In this document: piece by piece, positions 49,322 to 62,400 of the stretch | Position numbering within the stretch: the first letter of the stretch is position 1 | Layout of the letters: the number at the start of each line of letters is the position of its first letter | Source of the DNA: Cokeromyces recurvatus | Taxonomy: Eukaryota > Mucoromycota > Mucoromycetes > Mucorales > Mucoraceae | Length of the DNA stretch: 64,000 nt | Direction: 5' to 3' | NCBI RefSeq assembly: GCF_025118155.1 | Contig: NW_026251392.1 | Coordinates: forward strand, 186,001 to 250,000 | Translations under genes and position numbers: made by a program | The notes under the pieces: generated by a model | Database searches by the model: none | Seen by the model: the letters and a program-made list of their open reading frames with translations, nothing else | What the model was told of the DNA's origin: nothing

Positions 49322-51424
49322 AGTATGAAATGAATAATAATAATTATAATAAAAAAATAAAATCTTCAAATATGCACAACCGTTTTACAGTCACATAGAT
49401 TGATCAGAAAAAAGGGAGTTTTATTGTTATATTTAATAGCTGAGGAAAAGTGTTTTTTTTGGGGGGGTAGTTACGACACACTAGATAGATTATTGACAGT
49501 TTCGACTATGCTTCTATTTCTACCAAAGATACATAATAATGAATTTGAATGTTGCTATGATTCCCATAACAATTTATTCTCATGCAATAACTCTTTTATA
49601 GAATAGATAGATAAGCTCTGGGAGACAAAAAAAGAATGAAACAGATAGGCCTAATTTTTTTTTTCCTTATGTATTTTTAGTATCTAGTATATCAAAGCAT
49701 TGCATAATATAAAATAGATATACGAAACGAGTAAGGTATAATAAATATGGGAAATTATAGTTTTAATAAAATATAAGCCTAATCAAAAATATATACATAA
49801 ACTTCTAATTTTCTCTACATCAGAACATACCTTTTCTCTAATAATCTTTATAAATATGTATATTTTTATAATCTTTAGACCATGTATTTTTCCTCCTCAT
49901 TATGTCATCATTTATTCGCCTACTTGTGATTATCACTACTACTACTATTATTATTATTATTTTTTTCATTTTAGCAATATCCCATCATTTTATATTAGTT
50001 ACTCGAATATATCTTTCCTCTGCTTAATACTACCTGAATGATATAAAAATTACAATTTGTACAAATTCTACAGCAATGCTTATTACAAGACCTTTTTTTT
50101 TTTTTTTTAGAAATGATTCAATAACAGCTATTTAGCTTGACATAAATGGATATATTCACCACAGTCCTTTTTCAACTTTATTTATTTATAATTAGTGGGA
50201 AGAGTAGTTTACCTATTGTTGTTGAGAAATAACTTTGATTCGAGAGACATAAAGTGAAGTTTATTTTAAAGCTGAGATATAAATGAATTCTATATTCTAA
50301 CGCGCAAATCATGACTATGTGTAATTTTACGTTTATAATTTTTTCTTCAAATAAACTCAAAGTCTATTATATGTAAATAAATACTAAAAACACGATAGTC
50401 ATTTTAATACAAATAATGGGAGATAGCCATTACAGGTGTATATTTCGGACTTTAGAGAGTTTTGTAAATAGATAAGAAGGTCTAATCATTTCCTAAAACA
50501 TTTTATCTTTCTATTTGACACAATGCTCTATATTATCTTTTGTCTTGTAATCATTCTTTCATCTATTACCATTTTCTTTCTTTCTTTCTTTCAAACGAAA
50601 ATTCTGTGTGTTATAATAGAGTTGATTCTAAAGTCTTGTAATTTTTTTTTCCTTCTATTAACTTTATTTATATCTTAATTCAATGAAAAGAGTGCATATA
50701 TGATAGAGGGGGAGATAGAGATAAAGAAAGAAAGCTCTTTTTTTTTGTGCAACTAGCGAAAAGATAAGTAATTGAGGGGAGAATTGTGCCAAGTAAAGAA
50801 GAATTAGAACGTATATGTATGTGACCCTCTCTATTATTATTTTTATTATGTAGAAGAGAGGAGAGATCCTTTTGGTTTACTAGAAAGGGGAAAGGAGAAG
50901 AAGGATAATGATAAGGAGAAAATAAAATGAAATAAAATAAAATGAAATGAAATAAAATTATATCTTGATACATTATTATGAATATAGATCAAAAATTTTA
51001 GATACTATACATGTCTATATCTATATTCAAATTGACAGTCTAAAGATATTCTATGTTAGGATATATAATCATAATAAAATATATATATATATGTATATGT
51101 GGTATTTAAGCATAAAATAAAATATAAACTTTTTTTATGATAATTTTGTAATTTCTTATTTTTCTGAATATTCGAAAATCAAGCAAATAGCATAAATTAC
51201 ATAAAATTAATAAAGCTGCATATCATCCTTATTATAGTAATTTTTTGCATAATAAAAGTAGTTTCTTACACGTATTCATAAAAATTGTATTGTTATATAT
51301 TTACATATATAGATGTGTATGTATTTATATAAACAAGTAATAAATTGATAAAATGTATATATTTATATATTTACAAAGAGGAAAGAAAAAAAAATATATA
51401 TATATTATTATTATTAGTCTTCTT
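49322..51424. other. Gene-poor interval, 2.1 kb
   Basis: No gene is supported. AT-rich, with a G run near 49450-49465, ACT-type repeats near 49935-49960, GAAA-type repeats near 50920-50960 and TA repeats near 51080-51095. The left end is the Ku80 promoter. Confidence 0.45.
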
Positions 51425-52045
51425 TTAAAAAGAAAGTGGATCGTCTTGTAAAGGTAATGTTGCATATTTTGATTTTAGTTTTGATATTTTAATACCAATA
51501 GTTGATTGTAAGTATTTTCTATTATTTGGATCTTCAGCTAATAATAGTAAATAAACTTCTTCACATTGATCAATTGCTTCCTTTGCTGCAATAAGATCTC
51601 CAGAATAATACCGCGAGCCTCGTGAATCCTCTGCATAATTAATTTCATCCATAGCCAAATTATAATATTCATTCATCTTCTCCAGTAATTGTTTTCTTTT
51701 AAGAATTAGACTGTCATTCATGGACGTACTGGATGCAGTTGAGGACCTTCTTCGAAAGGGTGACATACATTTATCAACTACAGTGCCTACTAAACTCTCT
51801 GATCCTACTAAAAGAGGACTCTTTTGAAATAAGGTCGAATCTTGATGGTCTGTTACGACAATAAATGGCTGATGAGTTGCACAGCAGCAACAAATTGTAT
51901 TATTTGTAGATATATTTGATATAGTAGATGTTGTACTGCATTGAGAAGGACGCCTCTTGTTTGAATCAGGTATTATCCAAGTCTTGAAACTATTCCATTT
52001 TGATTTTAATGATGTCTGTGTAGGTGAATGTACAAGTGGATGCAT
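51425..52045 (-). CDS. Unidentified 206-residue protein
   Basis: Not recognised. Single exon. The N-terminal half is Ser/Thr-rich and disordered, with four consecutive Cys (52-55, ICCCCATH) that could be palmitoylated, and a basic patch (SPFRRRSSTASS). The C-terminal 85 residues are helical: KRKQLLEKMNEYYNLAMDEI, then AAKEAIDQCEEVYLLLLAED and IKISKLKSKYATLP. The pattern of two amphipathic helices recalls MIT-type or TPR-like folds, but no family is claimed. The upstream region is microsatellite-rich. Codon use looks normal for the window, so it is probably a real gene. Confidence 0.65.
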   Translation of the reverse strand: MHPLVHSPTQTSLKSKWNSFKTWIIPDSNKRRPSQCSTTSTISNISTNNTICCCCATHQPFIVVTDHQDSTLFQKSPLLVGSESLVGTVVDKCMSPFRRRSSTASSTSMNDSLILKRKQLLEKMNEYYNLAMDEINYAEDSRGSRYYSGDLIAAKEAIDQCEEVYLLLLAEDPNNRKYLQSTIGIKISKLKSKYATLPLQDDPLSF

Positions 52046-52131
52046 TTGTTATAAGAATATATGTATGTAATAATAATAATAATAAAAAGAAAGTATTTAA
52101 AAGAAAAAAAAAAGTATATTTTTTATAAATG

Positions 52132-52164
<33 letters not shown>

Positions 52165-52914
52165 ATGTGTGTGATACTTGTTTTATATAATAAACAAAGA
52201 TTGTGATATAAGAAGGAGTATGTATAATATAGAAATATATAATATAATAAATTATATTATATGATAAGGGAGTATATTTAGATTTATATTATATATGTAT
52301 GTATGTATGTATATATTTATATAGATATAGATTTATATATAGATATGTGTGTGTAATGATTTCTTTATAAAGAGGAGAAAGAAAGAAAGAAAGAAAGAAA
52401 TATAAAGAAATGAAACAGAAAAGCATGATATTTATGGAATAAGAGGGGCAGTAATAATTGTGGTGATGATAGCAGAGAGAGAGAGAGAGAGAGAGAGAGT
52501 ATAAAGGGGAACTGATGATTTTTTCAAGCAGGATTATTGTAGGAAAGGAGCGGCATGAATCCGAATCTTACTTTTCTCTTTCTCTTTCTCTCTCACTCTC
52601 ACTCTCATCTCCTCATCCTTTCCCCCCCCTTTTGCACTACTCTTTTTTTCTTTTATCTGCATAATTATATACAAGTGGCAATATATATACACACATATAA
52701 TCTTATTATTATTAGATAATATGCATACGTCTTTCGTTCTTTCTTTCTCCTTTATTCATCCTTTCCCTTCCTTCCTCCCTACCCTTGCTTGTTTATTTAA
52801 ATTCATGCAAAATGTTGTATATTTATGATAAATGTTCTTCTAGTGCATCTATAGTTAATGTCAAATATATATATGTGTATACATGTATACATATATAAAT
52901 AAATATATAAATAA

Positions 52915-52959
<45 letters not shown>

Positions 52960-53131
52960 TATATACACATATATACACATATATACATACATACATACAT
53001 ACATACATTCATACATTCATACATACATTCATACATACATACATATATATAGACCTTGTTCACTCTTTTATCTTCTTTAAAAGATTCAATATTTAATATT
53101 TCTCATGTTTAATCTTTTTATTTATTTTATC
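52046..53131. repeat. Microsatellite-dense intergenic region
   Basis: This block holds a (GT)n array at 52147-52164, TATG repeats near 52287-52310, (AAGA)n at about 52376-52399, (GA)n at 52474-52499, (TA)n at 52917-52952 and (ACAT)n at 52985-53050. It is upstream of the 206-residue protein and downstream of the metalloprotease-like gene. No gene is visible; the short frames across it are repeat translations. Confidence 0.85.
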
Positions 53132-55126
53132 TTATATATGACAATAAAATAATGCTATTAATATGAATGATAAAAAATAAGAAAATTCAGTATTTTTGTT
53201 AAATGACGTGACCGCTGAAGCTATTAAAGTTGACTTTAATGACATATCATCAGATCGTACTTGAAAGTTATTATTATTATTGTTATTATTATCACACGTT
53301 GTATCAGGCTTCGTTGTCTTAATGATGCCTGTCGTATAATTTGTATTTGTCAAGACTGTTGAATATCCTATGGTCTCTAATATTCTCAATATGCCAGGTC
53401 CAATAGGTGATTTATAGATACGTTCAACTGTCTCTTCTCTTTGTTCTGTTCGTGTTATGTTGGTTGCTGTATTCATACGGCTTCCATTAACAACTAATGT
53501 CGTATTATAATTCATAGTCACATTCACATGAATAGTCTGAGTGATATTATATTTAATCTCGATAGGTAAGGATGCATAAGCTTCATCTACTAACGTTTCG
53601 AGCGTTTTACCTCGTATAAATTTATGTGTCATTAAAAAATCTACTGTTCCGATATAAGTATCATCTAAATGAGAGGTTGCAATACCAGGACGATAATAAG
53701 ATTCTTCTATTTCCTCCAAGATATTTGAGCCCGTCATCAGCTGTATTGTCTTGTAAGTCTGATTAAGATAAGTATCCGTATAGAAAGTACTTTTATTACA
53801 AGTTGGACTAAAATGAAAGGTTAACGTTTGAGGTTGTGTCATAGATACATAAATGCTTTTCGCCTTGGATGACTGAGTCGCATTATTTAAGAAAGCATGG
53901 ATAAAATTAGCGATAAATGCGTCATGATCATCCACACAAAAGTTTTGCATGTCAAATCCAAAGTCACCCAACCATCTAGTTTCATTTTTAGTAGGTATGA
54001 ATAAATGAATGAATTTATCAAAGATCATGTTTGGTTGAAATCCTGTAATATAGACAGGCCCCGTTTGATATTTAACAAACCAATAAGGGCTTGGCGTCAT
54101 CACTTTCAGACTATCTTCGGCTAAGATAAGACCTGATAATATTTTCTTAAAAGGAGAATTGATGTCAGAAAAGTAAGGAGCCCAAGAACTAAGCATGCCA
54201 AGTCCATGAATCATTTGATGCAATATGACATATTCCAAATCTACTTGATGATCTTCAATAGGTAAAGATATATTACCCAGTGTAGGAAACCAAAATCCTC
54301 CTTGAGGTGGTATACCTGTGCCATTCCAATCAGACACTGTATCATAATTAACAGCATTCATATAAATATCATGATTAATATCAATAGCTACATCATAATT
54401 GGCCCAGTTTGAACTATCTGTAAATACTAATTGCTTTGCTAATGCTTGAGGGTATATAAAATTTGAATCTGCTTCGTTTAAAGAAATAAGTGTAAACTAT
54501 TATTATACTAAGTGAACATATTCTATATATCCCCATATAAGATTTAATTTTACCTGTGAACTAGGTGTACCCCACCCAAACGTATCATTAGAACATTGAT
54601 TAATACAAAAACTATAGTAAGACGCTTGAAACCTGATTATAATATATGCCACTTAGTATGTGTGTGTGCGGGGGATTTTTTTTTTTTTTTTTTTTTCCTT
54701 TCTTCTTTCTCCCTTTCTTTCTTTCCCGACTTACACTATTTTATTCTTTAAATTTACAACTTCAGCAATAGCGGTTGCTGCTAATATCAAGGCAGTTTCA
54801 ACATTTTTACATAAATGTTCATCTATTTCACAATAAAGCCTTGTTTGGACAACATCGCTTATATTTGCTATTAAAGGTTCAGTTGAAAATAGATCTTTTG
54901 AATTATAAATGTCTTCATTCACAGGTTGAGTTGATTCATCATCAGCTTTATTATTATTATTATCGCTACTTGTTTCTAATGGAAAAAGTAAAATGTCTGT
55001 TGTACTAGTTACGGCTGTAGTTGTGCTTGGAGTGTTTTTATTGTTCTTACTGTCGTCGTCGAAAGCGATTATCAAAGGAATACTAGCAGTAGTAATTATT
55101 AATAATATATAATAATAAAAAATCAT
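53132..55126 (-). CDS. Secreted, probably GPI-anchored metalloprotease-like protein with HQxxH site
   Basis: Three exons (55126-54735, 54632-54554, 54496-53132) give about 611 residues. A signal peptide (about 1-20) and a hydrophobic C-terminal end (FSYFLSFILIALFYCHI) preceded by Asn/Ser-rich sequence suggest export and a GPI anchor. Many NxT/S sites support glycosylation. The centre carries VDLEYVILHQMIHGLGMLSSW, which aligns with zinc-protease HExxHGLGF motifs of fungal secreted proteins but has Gln in place of the catalytic Glu. The position where metzincins have a third His is Ser. Activity is therefore doubtful; binding or structural use is possible. The substrate is unknown. Confidence 0.75.
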
Positions 55127-55223
55127 GGTATATGTAAAAAGGGGGATATTGTATAAAAGCTTAATTTAGTAATAAATAGAAAAATAAAAAGAACAATATT
55201 CGAGGGTGTTTTTTCTCTCTCTT

Positions 55224-55265
<42 letters not shown>

Positions 55266-55765
55266 ATGTAATACAGTAATTTCTTTATGGAATAGTAGTA
55301 TTTCCATTTTTGATTTGACATGTTTTAATAAATCGCTTTGCTTAAAACACACACAAAAAGGCTTATTATTTATTTGAATCCTTATTTTAACTTCCAGGAT
55401 TACATAAAAAAAAAGAGGCTTTTAGGAAATCGATGTTTGTCTTTAATATCTTTTCAAGACCATTTATGTCTTTTTGATATTTGTGGATATACCTTCTCTC
55501 TTTTCATATGTAAAGTCTATATTATTCTTTACAAAGAACTAAAATAGTTGGATTCTTTTACTGTAATACTTGATTGCTTGATAAGGCGTTCTAGTTAGAT
55601 TAGAGTCATAGAGTATTTCATAATTGTTTCTTTGATTCTTTGCTGCTCAAGTTTAAAAATATATATATATATATTTATATAAATATATACAAGGCGTTAC
55701 AGATATTCTCACTTTATTTATTTTATACACTACAAGCCATGTACTTTAACGTTCATTGATCTTTA
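55127..55765. other. Intergenic region between metalloprotease-like and F-box genes
   Basis: Holds a 35-nt T run at 55226-55260 and TA repeats near 55660-55690. The left end is the promoter of the minus-strand metalloprotease-like gene; the right end is the 3' flank of the F-box gene. No gene is visible. Confidence 0.5.
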
Positions 55766-57426
55766 TTATACATCTTTAAGAAATATAATCTTAAAATCTA
55801 ATAAAAGTTTATCTTGAAAATCTTCAATATGGCCACCGTCATTATTGTCTACAACGAGTCTGTATCTCTGTTTTAACCTTTTAAGTCCATTCATAATACC
55901 TGGGCCACACCTAAAGCAATGCAATTCAATTTTCTTTATGTTTTTCAAGGAAGAAATAAATTCAGATAGAGCCAACTCGACATCATCCATCTCATTTGTT
56001 CCTCGTCTTAACATGGACGTTCTTGCTCTTTCAAAATATTTTTGTGGAGATTCTCTTTTACCTAAGCCTTCCCAATGTTTCATCTTGAGGTATTCTAGTT
56101 TTGTACTGCATGGTATTAAGCATTGTCGCCATACGCGTGATGTAAATGCACTCACTCTACCAAGGCTTAAGGATGTTAAGCTATGAAGTGATGTAAATAT
56201 CTGATATTTTTGGACAAGTTTCTCTTCTAATTGTAACCAGCGTACAATAATATCATCCTGATCGCTGTCTCTCATGACAAGTAAATCTCTAGTTGTAGCA
56301 CTATATAAAGTTTCTTCATAATCATACGTATTGTTTATGGATAACACTCTAAGGCTTTGTGGAAATAATCTTTTGTATAGTAATTTACGATTTTCATCTC
56401 TTGTTAGCGTAAAATAGGCATGACCGAGGGCGCTTGGTCGAGCAAAATGAAGGTATAAACTTTCTAGTTGTCGTAATCCAGAAAACATGACTATATTGAC
56501 ACTTCTATTGTCGGTTATTTGTATATTTTCACAATGTAATTTCGTGATATCTTTTTGCCATGATATAAGAAATGAAATATCTGTCAAGTCCAAATCAATT
56601 AAGCGTAATTCTGTTAATTGCTTTATTGGAGGTATCTTCACAATGTCAATAGTTGGATCTCGAATTACCGTTTTATGTTTGTTAGTAAGTGTTAAAGTTC
56701 GGATATATTCAAATTGCACAAATGTTCGACGTGGTTGATGTAATAGATCTATTTGTTTACTGAACACACTCCATTCACAATCTAACTCTCTCCACTATAA
56801 ACCAAAAAAAAAAAAATTCTGTCTCAATACACTAATAATTTAGATGTCTACTTTTAATAATCATATACCAAAAAAGGTTGACTTGCTATTGATCGCCATC
56901 GTCGACAAACACCTAATAATGAACAATAATTTTCAAATCCACGACAAAGTTTAAATATTGAAATTAAACAATCAGTAGGTAAATTATATATTGGTGTATC
57001 AATTTCAGAAAATATATCGTCATCAAATAGATTAGGTTTTAATACAGATGCTTTTGATGTTTTGATCTCTGACTTTTGTCTTTGTTGTGGGCGTATTTGA
57101 AAGTCATCATTATATACAGTAAACGTAGATCTTTTTCGTGGTTCACATTTAATCTGTTTTTGTTGCTACATATATAAATATATATATATATCAAAATTAG
57201 AATATATACACATATAAATAGTCGTCCTTTCTTTCTTTCTTTTTTTTTTTTTTTTTACCGTGATTAGATTGGGTTGAAGCCCTTTTCTTACTGTATTCTG
57301 TGAACGTTGTAAGGGCTTCACAACTTGTTTATTTTTTTCAGGTGTTATTTTCTCAGAACTTTTTATTGAAGGTATTAAATTTTCATTTTCATTTCTTGTT
57401 TTTAAGGGTATTCTTGCTGTTGACAT
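55766..57426 (-). CDS. F-box/leucine-rich-repeat protein with basic N-terminal extension
   Basis: Probable SCF ubiquitin-ligase adaptor. Three exons (57426-57259, 57165-56869, 56794-55766) give about 497 residues. The first 110 residues are disordered and basic (ARIPLKTRNENEN, KPLQRSQNTVRKG, CEPRKRSTF). The F-box follows at about 115-160: NLPTDCLISIFKLC, LLGVCRRWRSIASQPFLWREL; its last part lies across intron 2. Leucine-rich segments follow (LTELRLIDLDLTDISFL, LESLYLHFARP, LTSLSLGRVS, LEYLKMKHWEG). The extension may place it in the nucleus or carry degrons. The substrate is unknown. Confidence 0.8.
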
Positions 57427-59372
57427 TATTTATACATTACGCACAATTGAACGATAATAAATTACAGGAGAAGAAAAAAGATTTTATAGCAAAATACAGC
57501 TGACTTTTAAAATAGAACGGTATATTAAATTCAAACACAAAATATGAATTGCCTGGATCAGATCATCCATGATAAAAGATACTTTAGGAGTGATGGTAGA
57601 AAATGAAGAAAAAAAAGATATAGCTATGGCACTATAATGGAGAAGAAGGAGAGGGAAATTAACCAAGTAATTGTTGGTCAGGTAGTGAATGTAGTGAAAA
57701 AAAAAGGGATTCAAGTTTGTGAAAGATAATAGAAATAAACTGGCGAGGGAAGGATATTAGAATATGTACGCACATAATATATAGAAAAACTTATTCAAGG
57801 GCGTTGTGTGAGTGTGAGGGTCCTAAATGATTTTATCTATTTGAGCCATAACATATACATTATTTCAATCTAAAATGAGATAACTTTACGAGAATGAATC
57901 AAATTTTCAAATTGGCTACCCTATCTCGGTCTCCAAAGACAAATGATGAATATTAGGTTTTGCGAGAATTGATAAAAGGTCCTTTGGCAAAGTGGTCTAT
58001 TTTTATAGAGAATATACTTTAGCACATTGATTTGTAATACTCTTTGCTAAAAAATGAAATTTCGCTATTAGCTGAATGGCTTTTCTTCTATATTTCGTTT
58101 TCCCCCCCCCCCAAGCCATCAATTAATGAATTCTTTCTTCTTCAAACCCATATTCAGAAATATAGATAACTTGTTTCCGAAATAAGAAGCAACATCATTT
58201 AAGTATACAGTATTATTTTAGCTATTTGTTGAGCATGCTTTAACTCTACTAGTTTATAAGAGTAATGTTGGCAATAGTTATTTTGATGCCTGTTAATACG
58301 ACTCTTGTAACCTCTTGATCTGACTGAAGAGCTTTTACTTGTCCGGATTATAGCTCTTCAGAAGTGTCAAGAAGACTTCTATATAAAAAATTAACATTTG
58401 CACTATCCTTTAAGATCATTAACTAATTCTTAGATTAAGTTATACTTTTAAAATGCAAAAAGTATGTATTACAATAAACATGGAAGCTATATTCAAAACT
58501 CTTCAACAAATAATCATATTGGGCCTTTCACCTAATACAAGGCAATTGAGCTTTTAACCTCAAGTAGATCCATAAAGAGAAGAAAAGAAAAAGTGCATTG
58601 ATATTGCTATTATTTCTTATCTATATCGTTAGTTTTAATATAACGTTGGTACGCTATTTTAAAACATTACTGATATGTTGTATTAAACACATTACTGATG
58701 CTAATGCCTTTTCACAACATTACTAATAGCAATAAGGTTTAATGAATTTCGTCGGTTGAATTTACTTTGTCCCATCTTTTAAATGTGTTAATAATATACT
58801 TAATTCTGTATAATCTAGAAGATAAAATATCATATACGGATTATACTTTAATGAAAGCGAGATATATTTCCTGATAAGACTCTTAATATAGTATGCTTTC
58901 TTTATTTTATGCGAGATATGAGAATTGGGGATACTCCTAGTGAAATGCCAAAAAAAAACTGCTGATGAATATTGCGCTCTATATCACCTGGAGAAATACG
59001 AAGGAAAGACTTTCTTGGAGTAGCAAGGGGCTCCTCTGTAGCTGAATAATCTACGGGGCAATATTCCTCTAGTTTATGTACTACAAACTATCTTTTTTGA
59101 GGAGTAGTGATTGATCTAAAAACACAATCAGCTGTTCAATTACAATGTAAATTCCTTCAAAAAAAAAAAGAAAAAAAACCTGAATAACAGTAATTAAAGC
59201 AAACGTATAAAAATATGTATACATGTATTATTTTTTTTTATAAAGTATTTGAAACGGTTCATTTTGGTTTAAAACATTATATAAAAAACGCGACTTGTTT
59301 TTTTATTGAACATTTCAAAAGTGACGTTGACGCGATAAATTTTCTTTACCTTTCTATTTGTCTTTTTTTTTT

Positions 59373-59411
<39 letters not shown>

Positions 59412-59444
59412 TATATACATTCATATACACATATATTGCAAATT
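57427..59444. other. Gene-poor interval, 2.0 kb, with hairpin and possible coding remnant
   Basis: No intact gene. It contains a C run near 58102-58112, a perfect 10-bp stem-loop at 58324-58361, repeated ATTACTGAT words near 58665-58700 and a GC-richer patch (about 58,930-59,090) whose minus strand reads about 48 protein-like codons. T runs at 59363-59404 lead into the CSE1 start. Confidence 0.45.
58324..58361. other. Perfect 10-bp inverted repeat (possible hairpin)
   Basis: Arms CTGAAGAGCT (58324-58333) and AGCTCTTCAG (58352-58361) enclose an 18-nt loop. A second, shorter stem (AGAAGT/ACTTCT) follows directly. No known RNA family is recognised. Confidence 0.6.
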
Positions 59445-62400
59445 ATGGAGATTAACGAGCAAACCTATGCTGCTTTGCAGCAAAATTTACTGCAAACTTT
59501 AAATCCTACAACACAAAAAGAAGGTTAGAATATACATGTATATTTGCCAAAGCATTTACATTGTTTTCTGACATAACTTTTTATTATTATTATTAGCTGC
59601 ATATAATTTGTCACTAGTGGAAGTTCAACAAGGTTTCCCTATACTCTTATTAAAATTGATTAGTGATGAAAATATAGATCAAACACTTCGAATGGCCGGT
59701 GCCGTTTATTTTAAAAACTATATTAAACGTCATTGGGATATTGTAAGTTTTAAAGTTTTGCATACAACAGGTTTATTTAATTTTAGAAAAAAAAATAGGA
59801 TAATGAAGGAGAAGCTGAAAGAATTGCTGAACAAGATCGTCAAGAAATTAAAAACCAGATTGTTCAGTTAATGATCACAGTACCTGATAAACTTCAATTA
59901 CAAATTAGTGATGCTCTTAGTTTAATTGCTGCTACTGATTTTCCCGAAAAATGGACAACTTTATTACCTGTAAGTATCTCTATGTCTATATGTATGCTTA
60001 TTCATTAATTTTTTTTTGTGGGATGGGGGGAATAGGAATTAATAAGTAAATTGAGTCCTACCGATTATAGGGTCAACAATGGTATTCTTGGTACAGCACA
60101 TTCTATCTTTAAAAGGTAACTCATAACTTTTAATTTAAAAACAGGAAAACTAATATTTTTATAGATGGAGATCTGCATTTAGAAGTGATGATTTATTCCT
60201 GGTGATTAAATATGTTTTAGACTTATTCTGTGAACCTTACTTGCAATTGTTTCAGGTATTTGCACATGAATGTTAATAATTGAATCCTATTTAACTTTGC
60301 TTTAAACAGATTACAGACAAATTAATTGAAGAAAATAGCAATAATTTACAAGCTCTTCAAGTTTTAGCTCGCTCGTTGAATCTCCTTATCAAAATTTATT
60401 ATGATCTTAATTGTCAAGATCTTCCTGAATTCTTTGAAGATCATTTAGAAGAGTTTATGGCCTTGTTTAAGAAATATCTTGTCTATCAAAATCCTTTATT
60501 AGTTACTGATGATGAGATTGAAGAAGGTCCTCTTGAAGAAATTAAAACAAATATTTGTCTTGTTCTCGAATTGTATGCCTCTCGTTATGAAGATGCTTTC
60601 CCTCAATTAGGTATCTTTATTCCTCTTATTGCTAATTTACTTACAGATACTGGCGATGAATCTAAATATGATGCGGTAAGTTTAAATATGTATGCTTTTT
60701 TCTTTTGTTCGTTTTGAATACTTAGGTAAATATTTTATTAGATGATTTGTAAAGCATTTTCAGTTTTAACTGTCGTAGTCAAGATTGATAGTCAAGCTCA
60801 AAATTTTGCTGATCCTGCTACGTTAAGCATGATGTGTGAAAGAATTGCTCTTCCTAATATGGTTATCAGAAGTAAGTATATTCTTTTTATATATATATAT
60901 ATATATACATGTATATCTTTGCTTATATTTATCTTTTTTTTTTTATTATTAGCTGTGGATGAAGAGATGTATGAGGATAATCCAATTGAATATATTCGTA
61001 GAGATTTAGAAGGATCCGGTATGTAATTACAATGACAATCGATACTATTTTTTTTTTATTAATTTATAATGTGTAGATACGGATACACGTCGTAGAGCTG
61101 CTGCTGATTTTATTCGTGGATTAATGGAACGCTTTGAGGAACATGTAACAAAAATCATGTCAGAATATGTGAACCGTTATTTGCAAAGTTACAACTCAAA
61201 CCCTAAAACAAACTGGAAGGATAAGAATACAGCTATCTTTTTACTAGTTGCTATTGCTACTCGTTCTTCTACTATTCAGAAGGGTGTTACCAAGACAAAT
61301 GAACTTGTAGATGTCATTGATTTCTTTACGAAGAATGTGTTATGTGATTTACAATCTGATGTAAACACAGATATTCCTATCTTAAAGATGGACGCCATTA
61401 AATATGTTTATACATTTAGAAATCAGTTAACGAAAGAGCAACTCTTAACTGTTTTCCCTTTGCTTGTGAAGCATCTTGAATCCTCAGATTATGTTGTCTA
61501 TACTTATGCCGCAATTGCCATCGAGCGTATCTTGTTTATGCGCCAAGGAAAGACGATGTTGTAAGTTATATTTATTATCATTTTTAAACCAAAGAAAATA
61601 TGATATTTATTGTTTGTTTATTATTTTTTTTCTTTTTTATAGGTTTACTGCTGCTGATATCAAGCCATTTTCAGAAACCCTTCTTTCTCAGTTGTTTAGA
61701 TTAATTGAATTAGGTCAAACACCTGAGAAACTTTCAGAGAATGACTATCTAATGAGAGCCGTAATGCGTGTTATTATCACAAGTAGACAAGATATGGTCC
61801 CTTTTGTAAATGTTATCATGGGCAAATTGACCACCATCTTAGCTATCGTTAGTAAGAACCCCAGTAATCCCAAATTCAATCATTATGTCTTTGAAAGTAT
61901 TGGTGCCTTGATTCGATTTATTTGCCCTATTTCTGAAGCTGCTTTAAGTGAATTCGAAAATATGTGTTTTGGTCCTTTCCAAACCATTCTTTCTCAAGAA
62001 GTTCAAGAGTTTGCTCCTTATGTATTCCAATTATTAGCACAATTATTAGAACAACATCAGGGACAGGATTTAACACCTGCTTATGTTGCTTTATTAAATC
62101 CTCTTTTGAATCCTGCAATTTGGGAACAGGGTAATAATCCTGCTCTTGTTCGTTTATTACAAGCTTATTTGAATAAGGGCGTCAATACTATCTTGTCTAA
62201 TAATCAATTAGAACCCATTCTTGGTATCTTTCAACAAAAGCTTGTCTATTCTCGTCAATATGATCATTATGGTATGCTCTTATTGGAAACTATTACATCT
62301 CGTGTTCCAGTGTAAGTTTTATGTCTTTTTATTTTTTCCTTCATTTTCCTTGACTTTTATTTCTTTTCTTTTTTTTTACAGTAATGTTATGGAAAAATAT

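Noticed and set aside
52803..53080. Tyr/Ile-repeat frames on both strands
   Set aside because: They are translations of TA and ACAT microsatellites.
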